Below, one piece after another: positions 52,664 to 61,856 of a DNA stretch of 64,000 nt. The stretch comes from Lysinibacillus odysseyi 34hs-1 = NBRC 100172. GTDB lineage: Bacteria; Bacillota; Bacilli; Bacillales_A; Planococcaceae. The stretch's first letter is position 1, and each line of letters starts with the position of its first letter. The notes under the pieces were generated by a model. That model saw only the letters and a list, made by a program, of their open reading frames with translations. It was not told the DNA's origin and ran no database searches. The DNA lies in contig NZ_BCVX01000001.1 of the NCBI RefSeq assembly GCF_001591965.1, positions 372,001-436,000 of the forward strand, read 5' to 3'. The translations under genes and the position numbers were made by a program.

Positions 52664-53890
52664 TTATTGTTCTACCGTTTCCCGGCAAAGGTTCAGTACA
52701 GCATTCAGCAATACATTCGCACCTTTTGCACAATCTTCATAAGATGTATATTCGTCCTCGCGGTGACTATATCCTTTTTCACTCGGCACAAAAATCATGG
52801 CAGATGGTACGAAAGAGGCGATAAACTGGGCATCATGTCCTGCCCCGCTGTACATTCTATGTTCTTTATAATGGAGATCCTGACTCGCTTTTTCTACAGC
52901 TTCCACTACCTTCTCATCAAATAGAACGGTATCCCGGTCCCATAACCTGCTTGAGGATACAGCACAGCCGTGAGCCGTCTCAGGCAATTGCTCTACAATT
53001 GTTGAAACCGCAGCAATAACTTCCGGATCATGATGACGAGCCTCCAATGTGAAAACAACATGAGAAGGAATAACCGTATGGATATTCGGATAGGCATTCA
53101 TACGACCGATCGTGTAGACAAGTGATTCATCCAGCTGCTGCAGCTTTTCCTGCATTCCCACGATTAAATTTGCCGCTGTAAACATCGGGTCTTTTCGCAT
53201 ACTGATCGGTGTGGTCCCAGCGTGATTGGATTCTCCATGCACAGTAATCTCATAGCATACCATCCCAAGAACGCCCTCGACCACGCCGATTTCAAGCTTT
53301 TTATGCTCCAAAACCGGCCCCTGCTCGATATGGAGCTCGATATATGCGGTTGCCTCCTTTAAGCGGTTTTCCACCTGCCCTTTAAAGCCGCTTTCCTTTA
53401 ATGCTTCGGCAAACGTGATGCCATTAGGATCCTGAGAGGCAAGCATCTTTTCCTTATCAAATTTTCCGGATAAGACACCTGAGGCCATTAAAGAAGGCTC
53501 AAATCTTGCTCCCTCTTCATTTGTGAAATTAACAATAGTAATAGGATAATCTAGCTCTGTATCCGTTTCCTTCAATGTATAAATGGTCTCGAGTGCCGTT
53601 AAAACCCCTAAAATACCATCATAGCGCCCTCCTTTTACGACCGAATCCATATGGGAGCCAAGCACAATAGGCGGCAGCTCTTTCTTTCCAGGCAGCGTTG
53701 CATACATATTTGCCACATCGTCGTATGTCACGGTCATCCCAAGCTCTTCACATAATGCTTGGAAATATTTCCTCGCTTCAATATCTTCCTGTGATAAAGC
53801 AAGTCGCGTTACACCATTATTTTCTGTTCTTCCAAATTGACTAAACCGCTCGATTAATGATTGAAGACGAGATTGATTACATGTTTTCAT
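52664..53890 (-). CDS. M20-family N-carbamoyl/allantoate-type amidohydrolase
   Basis: 408 residues. Metal ligands appear in GSHMDSVVKGGRYDG near 77, FTNEEGARF near 122, HIEQGPVLE near 187, and SGAGHDA near 375, the pattern of AmaB/AllC/Pyd3-type zinc or manganese hydrolases that remove carbamoyl or ureido groups. Typical substrates are N-carbamoyl amino acids, N-carbamoyl-beta-alanine or allantoate. Operon context suggests feeding beta-amino acids to the rightward operon. Confidence 0.88.
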   Translation of the reverse strand: MKTCNQSRLQSLIERFSQFGRTENNGVTRLALSQEDIEARKYFQALCEELGMTVTYDDVANMYATLPGKKELPPIVLGSHMDSVVKGGRYDGILGVLTALETIYTLKETDTELDYPITIVNFTNEEGARFEPSLMASGVLSGKFDKEKMLASQDPNGITFAEALKESGFKGQVENRLKEATAYIELHIEQGPVLEHKKLEIGVVEGVLGMVCYEITVHGESNHAGTTPISMRKDPMFTAANLIVGMQEKLQQLDESLVYTIGRMNAYPNIHTVIPSHVVFTLEARHHDPEVIAAVSTIVEQLPETAHGCAVSSSRLWDRDTVLFDEKVVEAVEKASQDLHYKEHRMYSGAGHDAQFIASFVPSAMIFVPSEKGYSHREDEYTSYEDCAKGANVLLNAVLNLCRETVEQ

Positions 53891-53901
53891 CAGAGGCCTC
53901 C

Positions 53902-55392
53902 TTAATTTGTCACCGGTTCATTTAATACTTCGTTTTCACTTTGCTTTCGGACAATTGAATTCGTTGCCAAGCTGACAGTTATCCCTATGATTATATTAAT
54001 AATAATCGCAACAAAGCCCATATTAATATCATTGAGGACGCTCGGAATATTCGGGAAAATATTCACTAGCTTAAAGGATGTAACAGCATTGAACAATACA
54101 ATGGATACTCCAGTTAAAATCCCTGCCATCGCTCCATATTTATTCATAAACTTGGAATGGAAGAAGCTAAAGATAATAGCCGGAACCAATTGTGTAATGA
54201 GCCCGTAGGACATAATATTTAATATCGCGAGCGCATTTCCTCCTTTTAATGTGAAAAGGTATGCTGCTAAGATGATTAAAATAACAAACACTTTTGATAC
54301 CGTTAATTGCTGTCTGTCTGTTGAGTTTGGCTTGATCAGCTTATAGAAGCCTGTCATTAAACCAATGGCGCCGGACATAATCATAACCGATACAGGTACA
54401 AGCGCTGTTAATAGACCGGCTCCCCCAACTACTCCGACTACCCATGGATCAAAGGTTTGCATGACGAGACGCAGCAGCGATAAATCGCCATCTGCCCCTT
54501 GTAATCCAGGGACTTGCAAAATTGCAGCAAAGCCGATGAAGAATGCGAACAAAATAAGAATGGTATAAAGAGGCAATGTAACTGCGTTCTTTTTTAATGC
54601 CCGCTCGCTCTTCGCAGATAAAATAACGCTAAATGACTGTGGCAGCAAATAGAACCCAAAAGCATTTAATACAATCGTAGAGATAAACCATGCCAAGCTA
54701 TACCCCTCAGCTTCCAGTGAAAGCGCTTCCGGTTTTGCTGCTTGTACGGCTTCAAACATTGGCTGGATACCGCCGAAATAATGATGTGGAATATAGATTC
54801 CTAAAAATATAATAACGATTAAAATCATAATATCCTTTAATACCGCCGTCCATGCGGAACCATGAATGCCTGAAATGACGACATAGACAGTTACAATGAC
54901 AGCTCCGATCGTAGATGCCATAATCGGGGTAATCGCACCGTAAGAAGCCTCAGATACAATGATCCCAAGCCCTTTTAGCTGAATGACGATATAAGGAATA
55001 AGGGCAATCGTACCGATAAAGGCAACTACTACTCCCAAGCCTTTACTATTATAAGATTTCATAAAATATTGGGGCTGTGAAATGACATTGTGCTGCTTTG
55101 CAAAACGCCAGATTTTCGGGATGATCCAATACGACAAGACGTAAGCTAAACAGATGTATGCCGGTACATAATAGGCAGCTGACCCATGTGAATAAGCCCA
55201 GCCGCTCCCTCCTAAAAAGGTAAAGGTCGTATATACTTCCCCAGCAATCAGTAAGAATACGAAGAGCGTCCCAAAGCCCTTGTTTCCTACTGCAAACTCA
55301 TTGACGTTCATCTCTTTTCCGCGCGTGGCTCGTATCCCTAAATACAAGGCAATCGCTGCAAATAAGAAAATAATAAGAAGAGCTGCATTCAT
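53902..55392 (-). CDS. Sodium:solute symporter (SSS family)
   Basis: 496 residues with about thirteen membrane helices. The unwound first helix region AGEVYTTFTFLGGSGWAYSHG near 50-70 and helix VPVSVMIMSGAIGLMTGF near 325 (sodium site) are SSS hallmarks. Imports the operon's substrate with Na+. Overlaps the DUF3311 gene by 4 bp, the usual pairing of a small DUF3311 protein with an SSS permease. Confidence 0.9.
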   Translation of the reverse strand: MNAALLIIFLFAAIALYLGIRATRGKEMNVNEFAVGNKGFGTLFVFLLIAGEVYTTFTFLGGSGWAYSHGSAAYYVPAYICLAYVLSYWIIPKIWRFAKQHNVISQPQYFMKSYNSKGLGVVVAFIGTIALIPYIVIQLKGLGIIVSEASYGAITPIMASTIGAVIVTVYVVISGIHGSAWTAVLKDIMILIVIIFLGIYIPHHYFGGIQPMFEAVQAAKPEALSLEAEGYSLAWFISTIVLNAFGFYLLPQSFSVILSAKSERALKKNAVTLPLYTILILFAFFIGFAAILQVPGLQGADGDLSLLRLVMQTFDPWVVGVVGGAGLLTALVPVSVMIMSGAIGLMTGFYKLIKPNSTDRQQLTVSKVFVILIILAAYLFTLKGGNALAILNIMSYGLITQLVPAIIFSFFHSKFMNKYGAMAGILTGVSIVLFNAVTSFKLVNIFPNIPSVLNDINMGFVAIIINIIIGITVSLATNSIVRKQSENEVLNEPVTN

Positions 55393-55592
55393 TCTACTTC
55401 ACTCCCTTCATTTTCAGGATCTAACTTGTACACAATTAATAAAATGAGGGAAGAAAGAAGCATCCATAAGACAATCCAGAAGAGTAAGAATGGCAAACCG
55501 AATACATAAGGTTCTGCCCGGTTTGCCCAGGGCAGTAATACACACATGCCGATAAACGGAATGACTAACAGCAATTGAAAGTATTTTCTCAT
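55389..55592 (-). CDS. DUF3311 small membrane protein
   Basis: 67 residues, two membrane helices (about 5-25 and 30-55), acidic C terminus. Size, sequence and position before an SSS symporter fit DUF3311, a probable accessory subunit. It overlaps both neighbours by 4 bp. Confidence 0.85.
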   Translation of the reverse strand: MRKYFQLLLVIPFIGMCVLLPWANRAEPYVFGLPFLLFWIVLWMLLSSLILLIVYKLDPENEGSEVE

Positions 55593-57208
55593 GCATTCAC
55601 CCCCGCATGCTGCTTGGAATAAACAATCTCTCCGTCCAAAATCGTCATTTCAACTTCCACATTCAATAAGTCCTCTGCTGGCCGGTCTAATATCGAAGTA
55701 TTTAAAATAGCTAGATCTGCTAATTTCCCTACCTCTATGCTTCCCTTGATGTCCTCTTCTTTACTAGCATAGGCAGCATTGATTGTATACATCTTAATAG
55801 CATCGTGCAGTGTAACACGCTGTTCCTGTCCAAAAGGTGTGCCTTTTTTCGTTACACGTTCTTGGGCCATATACATACCGACAAAAGGATTGGCTGTCGT
55901 AATCGGGGCATCAGACCCTGCCGTTACTACTATTTCTTTGTCAATCAGCTCTTTAGCAGCATACATATAATCCGTACGTTTTCCATAGTTATGGATATAA
56001 CTCTCGCCAAATTCATACGGGAATGAAGGGTTCAGCACCGGGATTACCCTCAGCGTGCGAACACGTTCCTGCAAATCGGGAGGACATACTCCTAAATGTT
56101 CAACACGGTGGCGATGGTCCTGCCGAGGATGCTCTGTTTGCAGCCGCTCTATGACATTCAAATACTGTTCAATCGCCTTGTCTCCCTGGGCATGCACGGT
56201 AAGCTGATACCCCTTTACATGTGCCGGCAGAAAAATATCGTATAATTCATCTTCGGTATATTGCAGATAGCCGTAATTTTCTGCATCACTGTCATAAGGT
56301 TCACGCGTTGCAATCGTCGGTCCTGTACTGCTCCCATCTGTGAACAGCTTGGCTGGACCAATTGTAAAGAATTCATTTCCTGTATAAGAAACGACTCCTG
56401 ATGAAATCATCGTTTTTGTAAAAGCTTCACAATCATTCAGGCTGCCGATCATCGCATAGACCCGCAGCTTCAATTGCTTTCCTTTGGAGGCCTGTTGCAT
56501 AATGCGGAAGCTGTCAGCATCAAACCCACCTGCATCATGAACACTTGTAATGCCATAGGCCAGCAGCTTATCCTGCGCCTTTTCAAGTGCTTTGTACAAT
56601 TCCTCTTCACTATAGGTTACATGCTGGTTAAATTGGAGAAAAGCATTTTCAATTAAACGCCCTGTCAGTTGGCCGTTTGCGTCTTTTTCAATTGTTCCTC
56701 CATGTGGACTTGGTGTATGCTCATTCATTCCCGCCAATTTCATAGCAGCCGAATTAATCACCCCAATATGGCCACATGTTCTTGTAATAATAATAGGGTG
56801 CTCTTTTGATATAGCATCGAGCTCCTCAAGCGTAGGGTATCTTTGCTCCTCCACCATTACTTCGTTAAAACCAAATGCACGAATGATTTTTCCTGCTGGA
56901 GCTTCTGCTACAATCTCTCTTATTCTCTCTAAAAGTTCTGCTACAGAGGAAATAACAGGATCTTTGCAGTTTACATGGATCAGTGTATTGCCATATAAAA
57001 ATAGGTGCATATGTGCATCTATTAAACCTGGAAGTACCGTTTTACCATGCAAATCTACTATTTGTGCATCTCTGTTTAACATCTTCCGTATTTCTTCAGT
57101 CGTTCCCACTGCGCTTATACGATTTCCTTCTATTAAGCACGCTTCATAGACGTCGCCCTGCGCATTTTGACTAATTACTTCCCCATTTAAGAATGCCAAT
57201 TGTTTCAT
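55589..57208 (-). CDS. YtcJ/AepA-type amidohydrolase
   Basis: About 539 residues from ATG 57208 (AGGGAGGG site; ATG 57211 also possible). Amidohydrolase-3 fold: metal motif LIDAHMHLFLYG near 60, TSVHDAGG near 220, VHAQGDKAIEQ near 340, HRVEHLG near 370 and GSDAPITTANPF near 440. Members hydrolyse amide or cyclic amide bonds of varied substrates. First gene of the leftward operon, divergent from pucR. Confidence 0.88.
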   Translation of the reverse strand: MKQLAFLNGEVISQNAQGDVYEACLIEGNRISAVGTTEEIRKMLNRDAQIVDLHGKTVLPGLIDAHMHLFLYGNTLIHVNCKDPVISSVAELLERIREIVAEAPAGKIIRAFGFNEVMVEEQRYPTLEELDAISKEHPIIITRTCGHIGVINSAAMKLAGMNEHTPSPHGGTIEKDANGQLTGRLIENAFLQFNQHVTYSEEELYKALEKAQDKLLAYGITSVHDAGGFDADSFRIMQQASKGKQLKLRVYAMIGSLNDCEAFTKTMISSGVVSYTGNEFFTIGPAKLFTDGSSTGPTIATREPYDSDAENYGYLQYTEDELYDIFLPAHVKGYQLTVHAQGDKAIEQYLNVIERLQTEHPRQDHRHRVEHLGVCPPDLQERVRTLRVIPVLNPSFPYEFGESYIHNYGKRTDYMYAAKELIDKEIVVTAGSDAPITTANPFVGMYMAQERVTKKGTPFGQEQRVTLHDAIKMYTINAAYASKEEDIKGSIEVGKLADLAILNTSILDRPAEDLLNVEVEMTILDGEIVYSKQHAGVNA

Positions 57209-57292
57209 CATTTCTCCCTCCCTAACTCTTGAGTGATGCATTTCTATAGTTGAAAATATATCATACCGGTTTAACAGCCCGATATAAACAAA

Positions 57293-57369
57293 ATGTAAAA
57301 AATATCACTCTTCCATTTTACATTATGTTATATTTTTGCTATGTAAATGCGTTTTTTTCTATTTTACAT
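57293..57369. promoter_or_regulatory. Ladder of four inverted half-sites between the amidohydrolase operon and pucR
   Basis: ATGTAAA (57293-57299), TTTACAT (57317-57323), ATGTAAA (57341-57347), TTTACAT (57363-57369): alternating inverted 7-mers with centres 24, 24 and 22 bp apart. Likely binding sites of the adjacent PucR-type regulator. Confidence 0.65.
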
Positions 57370-57458
57370 TACTTCCTTTTTCCAAGAAAAGTGAGTATGT
57401 AATCATATAAACCAGTTTCGTTTGTTCTATAAAATAGACTTGAAGGGGTGGGTTCATT

Positions 57459-59039
57459 ATGTCATTTTCATTTACGGTTAAAGAGCTGCTTACGAAAAGC
57501 CACTTTCCAAAAGCAACCTTGATTTCCGGAAAATCAGGCCTGAAGCGTCAAATAAAGTGGGTACATATTTTAGAAACAACGACAATTGAAGAACTAATTA
57601 AAGGAAATGAACTGATCCTTACAACAGGTATCCAGCTAAAGGAGGAATCAACCTTTCTACGATTTGTACAGCAATTGATTGATAAGCAGGCAGCTGCACT
57701 TTGCATCGAGTGCTGTGAAAACATCCAAAGCGTGCCTGTATCTGTACAGCAATTAGCAGAGCAGCATCACTTTCCCATCCTTGTATTTCATGAGGTCGTC
57801 CCTTTTATAGAAATTACACAATATGTCCATACACATGTGATTAATGAGCAATTCAACCAAATTAAGCGGCTGGAGGACTATGCACAGGAAATAAATAAAC
57901 TAACTTTAAAGCTAAACCACTATGAACAGATTTTAATGCGCCTGCATCAATTTTTAGACGTGTATGTTGTATTCCATGTGCATGGTCAGCAGCCTCTCTA
58001 TATCCCAAATCATGGACAAAGCGTTTATGAACACGTATGTAAGCAACGCGGTAATGAGAAGATCGCACATTCCATTGCAAAATGTGATGTAACAATTTTA
58101 GAAGAAAGCTATGGTGAGGTTTGTATATTTAGTGACACGAGAGAAATCACAGAATTCGATATACTTGTCCTTGATCGTACAGTCATTGCCCTCTCTCAAT
58201 ATTTACTGCGCAGTCTCTACACAGAGGAAAAGCAAAATATGGAGTATCGTACCTTTCTCGAATCCTGGCTGGATGGAACGGTGGAGACACAGCAGCTGAC
58301 AGCATTTTTAAACGAACAGCATAACCCCATGCTATTAAACTGCGATTATTTCGTATTGATTGAAAAAATTCAGAAGTCAAAACAAAATGTTGATTTGACC
58401 TACTATAAGTTATATTCAAGAGGGATTTTTGAAAAAAGCAGCTTTACGGTTTTCCTAATTGAATCGCGTCAGCAGCTTGTCTATATAGTCGCCAATTTAA
58501 TGGACAAGGACCTGAAGAGGCGTATAACAAATTGCATCGATAAGTTACATGCATTCCGAAGAAATAATAATTATAGCCATTTAAAAATAACGACTGCAGT
58601 TGGCCAGGTAGTAGATGATCTTCATCTGGTAGCACAAAGCTTCGAGACAGCCAAGGACACGCTGCTGATCCGGAAAAATGCCCGCCAGCTTTCCTATTTT
58701 TATGAAGACATATACATATACCAGCTTGTTTTGCAGATGCAAAAAAACCGGGCGATTATGGATATGGCAAAAAATCATTTGAAAGCATTGTATGAGCATG
58801 ATGCCAAGCATAAAGGACAGCTGATTCAGACATTGCAAGTTTATTTGCAGTGCAACTGCATGAAGCAAGAAACTGCCGAAAAATTGTTTATCGTCCGTCA
58901 AACGCTGTATCACCGACTTTCTAAAATCGAATCGTTCCTTGGCGCTGATTTTACCCTCCCTCCTAAACGTCTGGCACTTGAGCTCATGCTCCTGGCTACC
59001 CAGTATAACTTCTACGACAGCGAGGAAGGGACAGTCTAA
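57459..59039 (+). CDS. PucR-family transcriptional regulator
   Basis: 526 residues. N-terminal PucR ligand domain (about 8-125; KWVHILETTTIEELIKGNELILTTG), a GGDEF-like central region, and a C-terminal PucR helix-turn-helix near 470-510 (ETAEKLFIVRQTLYHRLSKIE). Such proteins activate nitrogen-compound catabolic operons. It lies between two divergent catabolic operons and probably controls both. GGGGTGGG precedes the ATG. Confidence 0.92.
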   Translation: MSFSFTVKELLTKSHFPKATLISGKSGLKRQIKWVHILETTTIEELIKGNELILTTGIQLKEESTFLRFVQQLIDKQAAALCIECCENIQSVPVSVQQLAEQHHFPILVFHEVVPFIEITQYVHTHVINEQFNQIKRLEDYAQEINKLTLKLNHYEQILMRLHQFLDVYVVFHVHGQQPLYIPNHGQSVYEHVCKQRGNEKIAHSIAKCDVTILEESYGEVCIFSDTREITEFDILVLDRTVIALSQYLLRSLYTEEKQNMEYRTFLESWLDGTVETQQLTAFLNEQHNPMLLNCDYFVLIEKIQKSKQNVDLTYYKLYSRGIFEKSSFTVFLIESRQQLVYIVANLMDKDLKRRITNCIDKLHAFRRNNNYSHLKITTAVGQVVDDLHLVAQSFETAKDTLLIRKNARQLSYFYEDIYIYQLVLQMQKNRAIMDMAKNHLKALYEHDAKHKGQLIQTLQVYLQCNCMKQETAEKLFIVRQTLYHRLSKIESFLGADFTLPPKRLALELMLLATQYNFYDSEEGTV

Positions 59040-59064
59040 CAATTTTTGAATCTAAACTATTAGC

Positions 59065-59105
59065 AGAAAAGGAGCGCCTAACATAAGCTCCTTTTCTTTT
59101 TTTAC
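59065..59105 (+). terminator. Terminator of pucR
   Basis: AGAAAAGGAGC, 11-base loop, GCTCCTTTTCT, TTTTTTT. It shows that the aminotransferase operon has its own promoter. Confidence 0.88.
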
Positions 59106-59345
59106 ATATAAACACCTTTTTGCTGTCCCCCCTCTTCCTTATATTCTGCATATTCCCCTATACAGACTACATACCATTTTCTTGTACACATTGTCATATC
59201 TCCATGGCTTTTTCATCTTTTCTTGAACAAATATGGCAATATGTGAAACGAACCTCTTTTAATATGTTACAGATTGTAAGATGCTAGGCAATCCAAAACA
59301 TTGCACAATAAAAGAGAAAATAAATCATCCAAAGGAAGTGAAAAG

Positions 59346-60695
59346 ATGAATTTACAGGTTGGTACAAACTTAACGCAAAAAGATGAACAGTTTTTATGGC
59401 ATGCAATGAAGGCTTATAACCCAGATGCAACGATGATCATTGAAAAGGCGGAAGGCTCATGGCTGACGGACATTAACGGCAAGCGCTATCTCGATGCGAT
59501 GTCTGGACTTTGGTGTGTAAATGTAGGGTATGGAAATCAAGAAATTGCAAATGCCGCCTACGAGCAATTATTGAAGAACAATTATACTCCGCTTTCGATG
59601 AGTCATCCTTCCGCTATTCTTCTAGCGGAAAAAATCAGTGAAATGCTCGGTGATGATTACGTTGTCTTCTTCTCGAACAGCGGTTCCGAAGCAAATGAAA
59701 CAGCCTTTAAAATCGCAAGACAGTACTTCCAGCAAAAAGGCGAGTACAGCCGCTATAAAATTGTCTCCCGCTACCGGGCTTATCACGGGAATACGATGGG
59801 TGCTCTGGCAGCTACAGGGCAGGCAGAACGAAAATATAAATACGAACCGTTAGCGCCAGGCTTCCTGCATGTAAAGGCACCGGATCAGTACCGATTCCCC
59901 GAAGAAAGCGGTGATAACCCGTTAGAGCTTTCGTCGGTTAAAGCAATCGATGAAGTAATGACATGGGAATATTCTGATACGATTGCTGCCATGATTGTCG
60001 AACCGATTATTACAGGCGGCGGTGTTATTATGCCGCCGGATGATTACTTGCAAGGTGTGCAGCAAGTCTGCCAAAAGCATGGTGCCCTCTTAATTGTAGA
60101 TGAAGTAATTTGCGGATTCGGCCGGACAGGAAAAGCATTTGGGCATCAGAATTACGGCGTAAAACCCGATATCGTCACGATGGCAAAAGGCCTGACAAGT
60201 GCTTATATGCCGCTCTCTGCAACAGCTGTCCGCCGTGAAATTTATGAGGCGTTCATGAGTAATGGCCAATATGACTTCTTCCGCCACGTCAACACGTTTG
60301 GCGGTTCACCTGCTGCTTGTGCAGTAGCACTGAAAAATCTGGAGATTATGGAACGTGAAAATCTCTTCAACCGTTCAGTAGAGATGGGGGCCGTTTTATT
60401 GAAAGAGCTGGAAGGCAAATTGGGTGCTCATCCAAACGTCGGCAACATTCGCGGGAAGGGTCTTCTTATCGGTATAGAGCTTGTCGCTGACCGAAACACA
60501 AAGGAGCCTCTTGATGTAGCCGCTGTAAACGATATTATTGCCCACTGCAAAAATAACGGGCTGATCGTTGGTAAAAATGGAGTGACAGTAGCCGGATATA
60601 ATAATGTCCTAACATTGTCCCCTCCTCTTAATATTTCGCTCGAAGAAAAAGACTTGATTGTATCGAAGCTTACAGAAGCAATCGAAGCACAGTAA
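59346..60695 (+). CDS. Class III omega-aminotransferase (beta-alanine:pyruvate type)
   Basis: About 449 residues from ATG 59346 (AAAGGAAGTG site). Pyridoxal-phosphate fold type I: SNSGSEANETAFKIAR near 115 binds phosphate, IVDEVICGFGRTGKAFG near 250 holds the cofactor Asp, and the PLP lysine is in TMAKGLTSAYMPL near 283. Related enzymes move an amino group from beta-alanine, 3-aminoisobutyrate or taurine to pyruvate. Followed by alanine dehydrogenase and a semialdehyde dehydrogenase, which supports a beta-amino acid:pyruvate role. Confidence 0.9.
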   Translation: MNLQVGTNLTQKDEQFLWHAMKAYNPDATMIIEKAEGSWLTDINGKRYLDAMSGLWCVNVGYGNQEIANAAYEQLLKNNYTPLSMSHPSAILLAEKISEMLGDDYVVFFSNSGSEANETAFKIARQYFQQKGEYSRYKIVSRYRAYHGNTMGALAATGQAERKYKYEPLAPGFLHVKAPDQYRFPEESGDNPLELSSVKAIDEVMTWEYSDTIAAMIVEPIITGGGVIMPPDDYLQGVQQVCQKHGALLIVDEVICGFGRTGKAFGHQNYGVKPDIVTMAKGLTSAYMPLSATAVRREIYEAFMSNGQYDFFRHVNTFGGSPAACAVALKNLEIMERENLFNRSVEMGAVLLKELEGKLGAHPNVGNIRGKGLLIGIELVADRNTKEPLDVAAVNDIIAHCKNNGLIVGKNGVTVAGYNNVLTLSPPLNISLEEKDLIVSKLTEAIEAQ

Positions 60696-60707
60696 GGAGT
60701 TATTGAT

Positions 60708-61835
60708 ATGATTATCGGTATCCCAAAGGAAGTAAAAGTATTTGAACAGCGGGTTGCCATTACCCCTGCTGGTGTTGTAACACTCGTCGATCACGGACAT
60801 CAGGTATTAATCGAAAAGGATGCCGGCTTAGGCTCCGGCTTTTCCGATGCAGACTATGAAGCTGTAGGTGCAAAAATTGTTTCTACAGCAGCGGAAGCAT
60901 GGGCGGCAGATATGGTCATGAAGGTAAAGGAGCCTATCGCCGAAGAATATATGTACTTCAGAGAAAACCTTATTTTATTTACTTATCTGCACCTCGCTGC
61001 AGAACGTGAGCTGACACATTCATTAGTCACAAATAAAGTAACAAGCCTGGCTTATGAAACAGTCCAGCTGAAGGACAAATCCTTACCATTGCTGACACCG
61101 ATGAGTGAAGTAGCCGGACGAATGGCAACACAAATCGGTGCCCAATTTTTGGCAAACTCAAATGGAGGCAAAGGCATCCTGCTCGCTGGTGTTCCCGGTG
61201 TAAAACGCGGACGGGTGACAGTCATTGGCGGCGGCGTTGTCGGAATGAATGCTGCTGCAATCGCCGCCGGTTTAGGTGCGGAAGTGTCCATTATTGATGT
61301 CAATGCCAACCGTTTACGAGAACTGAACAATATTTTTGGCAATACGTTGACAACCTTAATGTCTAATCCTTATACGATTAAAGAAGAAGTGGCGAAATCC
61401 GACTTAGTGATCGGTGCCGTTCTGATTCCTGGAGCGAAAGCCCCTACACTGGTGACAGAAGAAATGGTAAAGGATATGACTCCCGGCTCTGTCATCATCG
61501 ATGTAGCCATTGACCAGGGCGGTATTGTGGAAACAGCAGACCACGTAACTACACACGACAATCCAACCTATACAAAACACGGGGTGATCCACTATGCAGT
61601 TGGCAACATGCCTGGGGCAGTAGCGAAGACCTCAACGATTGCACTGACAAATGTGACATTGCCGTATGCATTGCAAATCGCAAACCGCGGATTAGAAACA
61701 GCAATCCAGAAAGACGAGGCGCTCGCAAAAGGCTTAAACACCTATCATGGGCATATCACCTACAAAAATGTAGCCGAGGCGCATGGCTTTGCCTTTATGC
61801 CTTATGAAAACCTTATCAAAACAGCACATGTTTAA
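60708..61835 (+). CDS. ald: Alanine dehydrogenase
   Basis: 375 residues. [20 protein letters not shown] start block, catalytic Lys in MKVKEP near 75 and His96 in YLHLAAE, and the NAD loop [15 protein letters not shown] near 172. Oxidatively deaminates L-alanine to pyruvate, ammonia and NADH. In this operon it would regenerate the pyruvate used by the preceding aminotransferase. AAGGAG site, 12 bp after the aminotransferase stop. Confidence 0.96.
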   Translation: MIIGIPKEVKVFEQRVAITPAGVVTLVDHGHQVLIEKDAGLGSGFSDADYEAVGAKIVSTAAEAWAADMVMKVKEPIAEEYMYFRENLILFTYLHLAAERELTHSLVTNKVTSLAYETVQLKDKSLPLLTPMSEVAGRMATQIGAQFLANSNGGKGILLAGVPGVKRGRVTVIGGGVVGMNAAAIAAGLGAEVSIIDVNANRLRELNNIFGNTLTTLMSNPYTIKEEVAKSDLVIGAVLIPGAKAPTLVTEEMVKDMTPGSVIIDVAIDQGGIVETADHVTTHDNPTYTKHGVIHYAVGNMPGAVAKTSTIALTNVTLPYALQIANRGLETAIQKDEALAKGLNTYHGHITYKNVAEAHGFAFMPYENLIKTAHV

Positions 61836-61856
61836 TAACGAAGGGAGACTGATTTC

